Assembly: GCA_030248295.1 (NCBI GenBank)
Contig: JASANH010001374.1
Location: 558,001 to 622,000 of the forward strand
DNA length: 64,000 nucleotides
Direction: 5' to 3'
Source: Mesodorylaimus sp. YZB2_4
Taxonomy: Eukaryota > Nematoda > Enoplea > Dorylaimida > Dorylaimidae
In this document: positions 23,194-33,611 of the stretch, piece by piece
Numbering within the stretch: position 1 is the stretch's first letter
Layout: each line of letters begins with the position of its first letter
Position numbers and translations under genes: made by a program
Notes under the pieces: model-generated
Told to the model about the DNA's origin: nothing
Databases searched by the model: none
Seen by the model: the letters and a program-made list of their open reading frames with translations, nothing else

Positions 23194-26100
23194 AAATTGG
23201 TGGAAGCTTTTGGAGATCTGGCTCCTTGCCTTGGCACAATTGGAAATTGGTTTCGGGAATTTAAACGTGGGCGAGAAACATTTGAAGATGAGTCAAGATC
23301 TGGTCGCCCTGTCGAAGCAGTCACTCCCCCCCCCCCCCCAAAACATTCACAGCGTAGCATCACTCATTAGCGTAGCCTCGTTAGCGTAGCCTCACTCGTT
23401 AGCGTAGCCTCACTGGTTAGCGTAGCCTCGTTAGCGTAGCCTCACTGGTTAGCGTAGCCTCACTGGTTAGCGTAGCCTCGTTAGCGTAGCCTCACTGGTT
23501 AGCGTAGCCTCACTGGTTAGCGTAGCCTCACTGGTTAGCGTAGCCTCGTTAGCGTAGCCTCACTGGTTAGCGTAGCCTCACTGGTTAGCGTAGCCTCACT
23601 GGTTAGCGTAGCCTCACTGGTTAGCGTAGCCTCACTGGTTAGCGTAGCCTCGTTAGCGTAGCCTCACTGGTTAGCGTAGCCTCACTGGTTAGCGTAGCCT
23701 CACTGGTTAGCGTAGCCTCACTGGTTAGCGTAGCCTCGTTAGCGTAGCCTCACTCGTTAGCGTAGTCTCACTCGTTAGCGTAGCCTCGTTAGCGTAGCCT
23801 CACTCGTTAGCGTAGCCTCACTGGTTAGCGTAGCCTCACTGGCTAGCGTTGCCTCACTGGTTAGCGTAGCCTCACTGGTTAGCGTAGCCTCACTGGTTAG
23901 CGTAGCCTCACTGGTTAGCGTAGCCTCACTGGTTAGCGTAGCCTCGTTAGCGTAGCCTCACTGGTTAGCGTAGCCTCACTGGTTAGCGTAGCCTCGTTAG
24001 CGTAGCCTCACTGGTTAGCGTAGCCTCACTGGTTAGCGTAGCCTCGTTAGCGTAGCCTCACTGGTTAGCGTAGCCTCACTGGTTAGCGTAGCCTCACTGG
24101 TTAGCGTAGCCTCGTTAGCGTAGCCTCACTGGTTAGCGTAGCCTCACTGGTTAGCGTAGCCTCACTCGTTAGCGTAGCCTCGTTAGCGTAGCCTCGTTAG
24201 CGTAGCCTCACTGGTTAGCGTAGCCTCACTGGTTAGCGTAGCCTCACTGGTTAGCGTAGCCTCGTTAGCGTAGCCTCACTCGTTAGCGTAGCCTCACTGG
24301 TTAGCGTTAGCCTCACTGGCTAGCGTTGCCTCACTGGTTAGCGTAGCCTCACTGGTTAGCGTAGCCTCACTGGCTAGCGTTGCCTCACTGGTTAGCGTAG
24401 CCTCACTGGTTAGCGTAGCCTCACTGGTTAGCGTAGCCTCACTGGCTAGCGTTGCCTCACTGGTTAGCGTAGCCTCACTCGTTAGCGTGGCCTCACTGGT
24501 TAGCGTAGCCTCACTCGTTAGCGTAGCCTCACTGGTTAGCGTTAGCCTCACTGGCTAGCGTTGCCTCACTGGTTAGCGTAGCCTCACTGGTTAGCGTAGC
24601 CTCACTGGCTAGCGTTGCCTCACTGGTTAGCGTAGCCTCACTGGTTAGCGTAGCCTCACTGGCTAGCGTTGCCTCACTGGTTAGCGTAGCCTCACTCGTT
24701 AGCGTGGCCTCACTGGTTAGCGTAGCCTCACTCGTTAGCGTAGCCTCACTGGTTAGCGTTAGCCTCACTGGCTAGCGTTGCCTCACTGGTTAGCGTAGCC
24801 TCACTGGTTAGCGTAGCCTCACTGGCTAGCGTTGCCTCACTGGTTAGCGTAGCCTCACTCGTTAGCGTGGCCTCACTGGTTAGCGTAGCCTCACTCGTTA
24901 GCGTAGCCTCACTGGTTAGCGTTAGCCTCACTGGCTAGCGTTGCCTCACTGGCTAGCGTAGCCTCACTCGTTAGCGTAGCCTCACTGGTTAGCGTTAGCC
25001 TCACTGGCTAGCGTTGCCTCACTGGTTAGCGTAGCCTCACTGGTTAGCGTAGCCTCACTGGCTAGCGTTGCCTCACTGGTTAGCGTAGCCTCACTCGTTA
25101 GCGTGGCCTCACTGGTTAGCGTAGCCTCACTCGTTAGCGTAGCCTCACTGGTTAGCGTTAGCCTCACTGGCTAGCGTTGCCTCACTGGTTAGCGTAGCCT
25201 CACTGGTTAGCGTAGCCTCACTGGCTAGCGTTGCCTCACTGGTTAGCGTAGCCTCACTCGTTAGCGTGGCCTCACTGGTTAGCGTAGCCTCACTCGTTAG
25301 CGTAGCCTCACTGGTTAGCGTTAGCCTCACTGGCTAGCGTTGCCTCACTGGTTAGCGTAGCCTCACTGGTTAGCGTAGCCTCACTGGCTAGCGTTGCCTC
25401 ACTGGTTAGCGTAGCCTCACTCGTTAGCGTTGCCTCACTGGTTAGCGTAGCCTCGCCAGAGCCAATCGAAACATCACGTATGTAAAAATAGAGGAGAAGT
25501 TAAATATTGGGTCGGCGGCAGTGCAATCGATTCTGCATGAACACCTGGGCGTGCGGAAGCTTCTTAGTCGTTGGATGCCCCATCTCTTGACCGAAGAGCG
25601 AGTGAATTGGTGTCATTTTATGGTGAAGAAATTCGCGAACGGTGGCTCGAAGCTTATCGATAAGATTGTCACTGGTGATGAGACCTGGATCTATAATTAT
25701 GATCCCGAGACGAAACAGCAGTCGATAGTTTGGTTCTTTGAAAGCGAGTCTCCTCCGACGAAAGTGACCAGAGTGACCGCAATGGGGTTTTCAAAATGGT
25801 TCAACTCGAAGATCGAAGGACTGTTGACGCTGAGTGGTGCACCGAAGTCTGCTTGCCCTCGTTATTCAAGTCGATCGAGGAGGCCCGGCCGCACACTGGT
25901 CTCAGGGGTGTTTTGTTGCACCACGACAATGCACCCGCTCACACGGTTGCAGCGACTTTGGATTTTTTGCATGGAGGGGGCGTTCGATTGGTCACTCACC
26001 CAGGCTACAGTCCCGACCGGGCAGCCCAGAAGATTTGACAGCCCTGAAGCGGCTGCGGCGGCCATGCAAGAGGTTTTGCAGATGATTCCAAAAGCTGCTT

Positions 26101-26240
26101 TTAAAAATTGGTTTGACGACTGGTTTGCTAGAATGAATATGTGCATTTGTGCTATGTAAAGGAGAGTACTTCGAGAAGGTGATCATCGAGAGTAGTCTTG
26201 TTCTTGCGCTACTAAAAACTTCTGCATGACCCTCGTAATC
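23194..26240 (+). mobile_element. Decayed mariner transposon split by a minisatellite
   Basis: The N-terminal helix-turn-helix part of a mariner transposase reads at 23194-23325 (EAFGDLAPCLGTIGNWFREF, KRGRETFEDES, SGRP). After 2.1 kb of minisatellite the same protein resumes at 25455 (ANRNITYVKIEEKLNIGSAA, SILHEHLGVRK) and shows the first catalytic Asp (TGDETWIYNYDPETK). It shifts frame near 25.79 kb, shows the second Asp (HHDNAPAHT), then shifts again near 26.03 kb. The usual third Asp after YSPD is missing. The right end near 26236 reads ATGACCCTCGTA. It cannot encode an active transposase. Confidence 0.88.
23345..25455. repeat. 18-bp minisatellite (TTAGCGTAGCCTCACTGG)n with higher-order structure
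   Basis: This is about 2.1 kb of 18-bp units mixed with 14-bp variants that lack ACTG (GTTAGCGTAGCCTC). From 24301 a higher-order repeat appears, marked by a 19-bp unit containing TTAGCGTTAGCC at 24301, 24536, 24753, 24916, 24989, 25152 and 25315. The intervals are 235, 217, 163, 73, 163 and 163, all of the form 18n+1. The left edge passes smoothly into transposase codons. Minus-strand open frames in it (TLTSEA repeats) follow from the period being a multiple of three. Confidence 0.97.
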
Positions 26241-26751
26241 CGCATGTTTAGTTCGTGAAATCCCATTGATGGAAATTATTTAATACGGTTTGGAACTTTG
26301 AATAAGTTCATTGTTGTATGTTGAATGTGACTCTTATGGCTAAAAATAAAAGCGGACATAGCGCGAGTTGAGCATAGGATCGTGCTATCGTAGTTACGAA
26401 TGCCCTGATAGCATGAAAATCATAGCATCGTCAGGCCATGCGGGTCGTCTTAGACAATTATTCACGATCCGTCCTGCTGACAACAATTCATCACAGACTA
26501 CAAAATTTTAAAAATACTATCCTTTTGTCTTGTACATGTCCTTGCATAGTTTTGTTTGTCTTGTCCTAGTTCTCTGTTTGTGCAGAAGGACGCAACTTTT
26601 GTCCTGGTCCGAGGGTTGGCTATGAAGCAGTGCCCAGAGGGGGCCTACGAAGAGAAGCCTCGCTTCGCCCTATCGTCCATTGATAGCTGATTAGAATGAA
26701 AGAATTTTGTGCCAGGAATGCCCTGTAAATCTAGTGTGATTGCCTGTGATT
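26241..26751. other. Intergenic region
   Basis: AT-rich spacer between the mariner remnant and the 20-bp minisatellite; nothing recognised. Confidence 0.4.
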
Positions 26752-27118
26752 GCCTATGATCGAGTGTGATTGCCTGTGATCGAGTGTGATTGCCTGTGAT
26801 CGAGTGTGATTGCCTGTGGTCGAGTGTGATTGCCTGTGATCGAGTGTGATTGCCTGTGATCGAGTGTGATTGCCTGTGATCGAGTGTGATTGCCTGTGAT
26901 CGAGTGTGATTGCCTGTGATCGAGTGTGATTGCCTGTGATCGAGTGTGATTGCCTGTGATCGAGTGTGATTGCCTGTGATCGAGTGTGATTGCCTGTGAT
27001 CGAGTGTGATTGCCTGTGATCGAGTGTGATTGCCTGTGATCGAGTGTGATTGCCTGTGATCGAGTGTGATTGCCTGTGATCGAGTGTGATTGCCTGTGAT
27101 TGCCTGTGATCGAGTGTC
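26752..27118. repeat. 20-bp minisatellite (GATCGAGTGTGATTGCCTGT)n
   Basis: About 17-18 nearly identical copies of a 20-bp unit, with only a few substitutions (for example GGTCGAG near 26818). The two halves, TGTGATTGCC and TGTGATCGAG, are themselves related 10-mers. Because 20 is not a multiple of three and the unit has no minus-strand stop, all three minus frames are open. Confidence 0.97.
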
Positions 27119-28385
27119 CCGACCCAGAGGGCCCGACCCAAAACAAGAGACCAATATCCGCAAGTGCGTTTACTAAAGCAGCCACACGTCAACGAGCACA
27201 ACGAGACACTGGCGAAGGCACAACAACACCAGACAGACAGGAAGTGGCTGGGCCGCACCTTAGGCAGCCGAGGACAAAGGCCATAGGCATACATTATGGC
27301 ACTCAGGTCGACCCAACCCTAGGCTTAGTACATTAGCATGGACCCCGATGGTAAAGTATGGTTTCGGGTTTAGCACCTGAGCATCACTGTACCTGAGCAT
27401 CAGGCCCTAGCATCATTGGCGCCTCGCTACACAGCGGTTACCGTATTCCAATCGTATCCAACCCGTTACAATATCCCATCACACTTTCAAAATCTGATTA
27501 CACGGTCGATTTCTGATCACTTCATTGATAGCTTACCGCTCGACCGATCCTTCACCCGATATCCGATCGCCCACTCGGTACCCAGTGGGGATATCCGATC
27601 ATGCGCTCCACTGCCGATCACTGTCTTCCGCTCACTTAATTGATATCCTCTTCTCACTCGCTCGATATTGGGACTATCCGATCAATATCCGATGAAGTAC
27701 CCAACATCCATCCAATGACTCGCTATGCACCCAATAACTGGGTCGATATCCGATAACTCACTTGTGATCGGATCACATGGTCATCCCTTGCGATCCGAGG
27801 CATGGCCTGATTGATGTAAGATCACTCGCTCGATATCTGATCACTGGGTTGATATGCGATCACTATTCTGACTGGTTGGAAATCTGATCAATTTCCAATT
27901 ACCTCATCCTCATCCAATCCTATCTCGGTTTCCACGGCCGCTACCACTTCTTAGGCCGGATAATTGCACTCGCTTCAGCAGGGTACTAATCCTGTTGCTG
28001 CTGTTTGGACCAGCATTCCTTGGATTCCAGCAGCAGTCCTCCGCTCCATAATCAGTGCATGCATCTGTGTGTCATTCTGCGATGTGCAGCGCTCTCTCAT
28101 TTGGACCGCCCATCCCAAACTATGGCTGTGCCCTGGGTGCCCGAGCTGGTCAAATCAAGCTTTCGCCTGATGGCACACTGAATGCCACTGACACCCTAAC
28201 ATTGCATTCTCTCCTGTGCCTATACATAATGCGCATCTGTCAAAAACAAGGCCAAATGGCCACACAACAACACAACCGAGATTCAAAGATTCACAGTTTT
28301 GGTGGAAGACACACTGGTCAGACCAGCACTCGTCAAGCTTGTCAATGCCATGGTGGAACTTGGGGCAGTGCAGCGACCGACCCTA
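27119..28385. other. Intergenic region with degenerate GATATCCGATCA repeats
   Basis: Between about 27430 and 27890 the words GATATCCGATCA, TCACTCGCTCGATATC and close variants recur at irregular spacing, as in a decayed tandem repeat. No gene is supported. Confidence 0.55.
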
Positions 28386-28533
28386 ATTTGGCCCTTACAC
28401 TCAACTTTACACTACGTCTCACCGGGCAAGTTGCATTTAGAGAGCAGATGGCTGGTGAGCAGTGCACTTTTCATCGGCTCTGGCGTGGTCGACGGGCGAT
28501 CAGGTGAGTTCAGCCAAACAAGATGGCCGAATT
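28386..28533 (+). promoter_or_regulatory. 5' flank of nucleoredoxin-like gene A, duplicated (inverted) at 40.8-40.9 kb
   Basis: The 148 bases ending at the gene A start (from ACTCAACTTTACACTACGTC through AACCAAACAAGATGGCCGAA-like sequence) recur in reverse complement at about 40778-40925, roughly 75-80% identical by eye, including the start codon region. It is probably promoter plus 5' UTR. Whether it arose with the gene or is itself a mobile repeat is unknown. Confidence 0.55.
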
Positions 28534-30082
28534 GTTTCGAGGAAAGAACTTGGAAAAGCGCGATGGATCGAATTACTCAAGGATCGATGCAGCCAGTCAT
28601 TTGAGTGGAAAAGTGGTCGGATTGTATTTTTCAGCTCACTGGTGCCCGCCGTGCCGTGTTTTCACTCCTCTTTTAAAGGTAAATGTTTCTTCCCATTTTT
28701 CAAAGCTCAAATGATGATCCCAGGGAAATTATTATTTTAAATGAGTCAACGCGAGTGAAACTATTTGCGGGGGCATGCAAAAACGGGTGTTTTGATTCCC
28801 CGAGTCTTGTTTGGACATCCTCTCCATTGCCTTGCCTGGTCATTCTGTTAGTCACATCAAGTAGCCTGTACGATGGCGTGCAAGACCATAGTTCTTGCGG
28901 TTCTACAAACGAGCTCTCTGTGCTTCTGGGGGTCTTTCGACGCCATTCGAGCACCGTTTGATGGCTATCGATGAGTTTTGATCAAAGCAATCGGATCATG
29001 GTCCCGAGAAGCCTGCGGTGAGGTTTCGCGGAATTTCGATCGGTTATGGAGACATCGATCAAAAACATCTGCTAAAAAGTTGACCTCTGCACTGCAGAAT
29101 ATGAGCTCATAACTTTGACCAGTGGGGGTGAAGACAGGAGGCCCACGAGGGGCCACACTCTGTGCATGACCCACATTTGACTACCTGGGTAAGCTATTCG
29201 AGGGAGAACCGAAGAGGTTTATGGTAAGGATAGGGCAGAGAATCGTATTTCGTAAGGCATATCATGCTTTACATCAGCTCGATTGATCAGGCTTTTTCTC
29301 CACTGCTCTCGGTGGTGATCATGTTTTCTCTTCAATGTCAGTGATCGATATCGACCAGCTTGGCTTTGTTTGTGTTCTCAGTATTTGGTCCTGATGCTCA
29401 CAATGTCTGATACAGTAGTCCTCGATACCAGTGATCATGGCTTTTGATCACTGGCATTATTGGCGATCATGTTCAAGATCGATCAATCAATCGATCGCTT
29501 AGTGATCATCATTGAAATCAGTGATCATGGCTCCTGATCAAAGCTGGCAATGAGATCATCAAGTCATGTTTCCTTCATGCACGCATGGCGCTGACGGGAA
29601 AAGGAGTGAATTCTTTTCCATTCCTTTTCAGCAATTCTACGAGCAGATTGCTGACGCTTCGTTCGAAATCGTCTTCGTCAGCCGCGATCGCAGCTTGGAT
29701 CAATTGAAAAAGTACATGAGCGAGGCCCATGGAAATTGGTGCTTGATTCCATTCGGCGATGCCCACGCTAAGTAAGCCCCAGCCCTGAGTGGGTCCCTAA
29801 TTCGCCAGAGGCAATTCGATGGATTCCATGTTTACCCCAAATTCTTTGACGTTTAGCAGGCATATCAAATTGAAATATCCCTCGAACCACATTACTGCCC
29901 TCATTTTCAGGGAGCTGGAATGGAAGTATGACGTTCGAGGGATTCCGGCCTTGATTGTCATCAAACCCAATGGCGATGTAATCACGAAGAGTGGGCGCGA
30001 TGAAGTCGAACAAGCAATGAAGAGGACGAGCACTGAAGTCACCGCGCTAATCAGTGCTTGGAAAACAGCTGCTGGACTGTAG
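28523..30082 (+). CDS. Nucleoredoxin-like (thioredoxin-fold) protein A
   Basis: Small thioredoxin-fold oxidoreductase of the nucleoredoxin/tryparedoxin type, expected to reduce disulfides in cytosol or nucleus. Exons 28523-28678, 29632-29771 and 29911-30082 join in phase (0, then AA|G) to give 155 residues. It reads ELFRGKNLEKRDGSNYS, then beta strand VVGLYFSAHWCPPCRVFTP with the WCPPC active site, FYEQIADASFEIVFVSRDRS, HGNWCLIPFGD and, in the last exon, YDVRGIPALIVIKPNGD with the cis-Pro loop (GIPAL). It ends WKTAAGL. There is no signal peptide. It has the same exon phases as gene B, 3.5 kb downstream, so they are tandem duplicates. A possible poly(A) signal is at 30489. Confidence 0.93.
29425..29560. 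repeat. GATC-rich low-complexity patch in gene A intron 1
   Basis: Dense GTGATCATGGCT, TGATCA and CGATCAATCAATCGATCG words, similar to a longer patch at 42.1-42.7 kb. Degenerate; no clear unit length. Confidence 0.5.
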
Positions 30083-30581
30083 GTTGGAGAAAACGTCACG
30101 AATGGCGCAAAATATTTTATGATTCAGACCAATATGTGTAACATGCCCGTTTTGTATGAAATTCTCATTCCTAAATACGGTTCCTTTCTTATGGTTGAGG
30201 CGGATTTTCCAACAAAGCAAGTTTTCTTTGCACAAACCATCAATTTTACAGGACGCCAAGCCCCCTGCGTTCTGATTGGCCAGCACGAAACTAGGTCAGG
30301 AGGCGGAGCCAGGCGATGTGCGGGGTCACTCGTGAGTAAAAGTTAGTTTCAGGAAACATGAAAATATTACACGCATATTGCCGCCTTAGCCAATGTATTT
30401 TCAGGGTTTCTATCAGTAAATTTGCTTGCACATAGCCTCAGTTAAAAAGGATTTCGCAAGAAAACAAAGAAATGAGTATGGTTGAACTAATAAACGCAAA
30501 TTCAATGTGAAATAAGTAAAATTTCTTGACTGTATAAAACAAGCGGTGCACTAATAAAGCAGAGGGACGTTGGCTGGCGCT
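30083..30581. other. Intergenic region after nucleoredoxin-like gene A
   Basis: This is the 3' flank with AATAAA at 30489-30494. No other feature is recognised before the inverted-repeat arm at 30582. Confidence 0.45.
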
Positions 30582-30808
30582 GCACTTTTACGATGTGTAC
30601 AGGGGTACGGATCCACGCGACTAGACCTCCACCTGCGATTTCTTGCGACCGCAACGAAATTAAGGTGCGTGGTCGCTCGCTACCGGGCAGCGCTCGTGCC
30701 TGGCGCTCTTTTACGATGTTAATCATGCCATGTAGATGACTCTTTGGAAAGCAGCTTGAAATCTCGAACTTATGCGATTTGTAATTGGAGAAGCTTCCGA
30801 AGTCATTT
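30582..30808 (+). repeat. Long inverted repeat, left arm
   Basis: 227 bases (starting GCACTTTTACGATGTGTACA) that recur as reverse complement at 31748-31974. I count roughly nine differences, about 96% identity. With the 939-bp spacer this looks like a fold-back element or a recent inverted duplication. Confidence 0.88.
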
Positions 30809-31747
30809 GAAAAGGCTGGCAGTGACCATTTTACTCGCTCTTGCAAAGAATTTCTTCAAACCGGTCATGAGGTTTGGGTCGTTCTCGAATTCACCCACTT
30901 TTGACGCAAGATCGAGGAACTTTTCTCGAATTATATTTCGCGGAATCACATTACTGGTCTGAATATTCCACATTCAGCAATACAGCAAAGTACATAAAAG
31001 GGGCCTTTCACTGCACCCATGACCACTTTGGGACCAGCCCCAGACCCCACTGCAACATGACGTACTCCCTAGCATGGTTCCCAGCACCTTGCAAGACCAG
31101 AATTTGAGGAGGTTTTGATGAGTATGAGGAGGCAGTTTGGAAAGTTTTGAGGAGGTTTTTTCGCTAACAAATGACTTCGCTATGCTTCACAAACTGACAC
31201 ACAGTATTTTCTAACTGATAACCATACCCTCATCCCCACCCATCTCATCGTTATGCTCTAGAAAACAAACGTGGGCACCTGAACGCATCAAACTCACGAT
31301 CAGCAGGGATGGGTCGATATCACTTTTTTTAAAATCAGGATTTTTTGCATTTTTCTGTGTTTTGCCTATGAGCCTATATTCCTCACTAGAGCACACTTTT
31401 TAGTCATCCAGGTTTCTTGGCTTTTTCTGATATACGAATCCGTTTGCGTAGTTTTCTTTGAAGCGATTTTCACCTTGCAAATAATGGACGCCTTGAAACC
31501 ATAGGCTAAGCAATGAACGTGTTTGTTTCTTATGTGACGAGGATCAGTTAGCCGACAGACATAATCTTTTCAAAAACGGTGACGTTCCACACTAGGGTAC
31601 GTGCTCCTGCAAATCCAACTCGTCAACGACGATTCCGAAAATTCCATGACCCATCGCTAAAAGTCTTCTTCATTCTCGCAACTACAACGAATAACGGCAC
31701 TAAATCCTTCTTCATCCACAGCCAAAAATTCGTGAATTTTGTTTTTT

Positions 31748-31974
31748 AAATGACTTCGGAAGCTTCTCCAATAACAAATCGCATAAGTTCGAGATTTCAA
31801 GCTGCTTTCCAAACAGTCATCTACATTGCATAATTAACATCGTAAAAGAGCGCCAGGCACGAGCGCTGCCCGGTAGCGAGCGACCACGCACCTTAATTTC
31901 GTTGCGGTCGCAAGAAGTCGCAGGTGGACGTCTAGTCGCGCGGATCCGTACCCCTGTACACATCGTAAAAGTGC
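31748..31974 (-). repeat. Long inverted repeat, right arm
   Basis: Reverse complement of 30582-30808, same length, about 96% identical by eye. The spacer (30809-31747) has no supported coding sequence. Confidence 0.88.
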
Positions 31975-32214
31975 GCTGGCGCTGCTTCGGTCACATATAT
32001 AATTTATTTACGAGGACAGAGCTGGCAGTAGGACACTACTAATATACAACAGTTGTGTTTTCTTTTGATGAATTCATGGTTGTATCTTCCTCTTAAACTT
32101 TTTAATGCAGCAAATGCGCAAGCCGTTGTCTTTCGTTACGGCCATGGAGCTATTTGTCCGATGCCAAATATTCACTTTCAAGGGACCAGAATAGAATTTT
32201 GCTATGAGGTAAAG

Positions 32215-32600
32215 TTCGTAGTCGTGTTATTTAGCAGCTATATGGACTTTTCTGAGCATATTTCGAATGTGGTGCGTAAGTCTAATTGCAGAATTGGGGC
32301 TTTGAGACGCAAGTTAAGCAGGCATGTACCGCCTTCAGTGCTAGGGACAGTCTCTGGTGCTTGTGTGCCTTCGGTTTTAGAATATGGATTTGCTGCATGG
32401 GATCCGATTTTAGAAGGTGACATCAATCGAATTGAGCGCACTCAACATTATGCTGCACGTTTGTATCTTATGATAAAGCGTTGCGGAAACTAGGTTGGTC
32501 TTCTCTTTTTAATAAGAGTAAGCACTTGAAGATTTGTCAGTTTTATATAAGCTTGACCGTGACTTACACAATTTTTACTTTTCTGATGAGCTCAGGCCGA
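32215..32600 (+). mobile_element. LINE reverse-transcriptase C-terminal fragment
   Basis: The frame shows the C-terminal thumb-like part of a non-LTR reverse transcriptase: DFSEHISNVVRKSNCRIGAL, PSVLGTVSGACVPSVLEYG, and INRIERTQHYAARL. It shifts frame near 32490 and fades out (LGWSSLF-like, then unreadable). No palm domain is present. It is a dead 5'-truncated copy. Confidence 0.82.
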
Positions 32601-33611
32601 AATCCGATTGTGTGTGGATAAACAGTAGAACGCGTCAGCCGCATCATTTAGTCGTCACACGTCATTTCAGTGAGTCTTATAAGCAAAGTTTTATGTATTT
32701 TGTGTGAAGACCATATTTCCTTGAAATTCTCTCCCCCCCCCCTTCTAGACCACGAGTGAACTTTATTCTCCCTTCTCTGGAAATCCTCTTCCTAGCCTTA
32801 AAGTCTAAAGCCTACTCTTATGTTGCCTGTCAACACACATTGGTGACTTGCATCTGACACATCTCACACACAGGCACCTGCTGCAAATTTTCATTGAGCG
32901 TGAACACCTTCTTTTAGGATTGGTTCATGAGTAATTGTCGAACTGAATGAGTTCTTTTCGCATCCACACCGTAACAAAGTGCAACACTTGCAGGTCCATG
33001 GGTGTCAGCTTTGCTTGGAATTGCTTATTCTAAAAGAAAAGTTCTCTCAACGACGGAAAATGTCTGAATGTAAAAAAGCACAAAAACTGGAGTGACTCCT
33101 TTAATGTCTTCCTCGTAGTCTGATGATTCATGTCGATCGCAGTGAGCCATTTCACCGCACACTGAATAGTGATGGACTTCAAATTTGAATTTCCCGCTCT
33201 TTCGAGTCTCACCTGTTGCCTGCAGGTCGCACGCTAATGTCACCTTTTGAATAATCATAATTTCTATAAGATTAGGAATTAATCGAAGAATTTTCAAGCC
33301 GTTTTGTAGATTTATAGTTACAAAATGGTTTTTTGTCAAAGTAGCGAAATTAATTTGGTATTTCTCAATTATTAATTCGTTTACTTGGTGATAAATACTG
33401 GCGTTAGTCCAGATTTGTTTACGTGCAAAAACCGGACGAGTTTATCAACAAATTGCATTGTCACTGCTTCGAATATAAAGTGCGTTGTGAAACCCCGATA
33501 TTCAATTTTTGGCGGCAGTAAAGTAGGTAAGTCGCGAATTGTTTATACTTTTTGCAGTCCTACAGTTGTTTCGCAGCTAGACGAACTTATTTTCAGCGAA
33601 ATCGAATAGAA
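32601..33611. other. Upstream region of nucleoredoxin-like gene B
   Basis: No gene. It holds TTTCCCGC at about 33191. Just before the gene B start, TTATTTTCAG at 33588-33597 could be the acceptor of a 5' UTR intron. Confidence 0.4.

Noticed and set aside
24294..25330. Minus-strand TLTSEA-repeat proteins
   Set aside because: They arise only because the 18-bp satellite unit is a multiple of three with no stop in that frame.
23345..25455. CRISPR-like array
   Set aside because: Units are contiguous without unique spacers, and the DNA is animal nuclear. It is a minisatellite.
26645..27294. Minus-strand proteins with SITGNHTRSQ repeats
   Set aside because: These are translation artefacts of the 20-bp minisatellite, open in all three frames.
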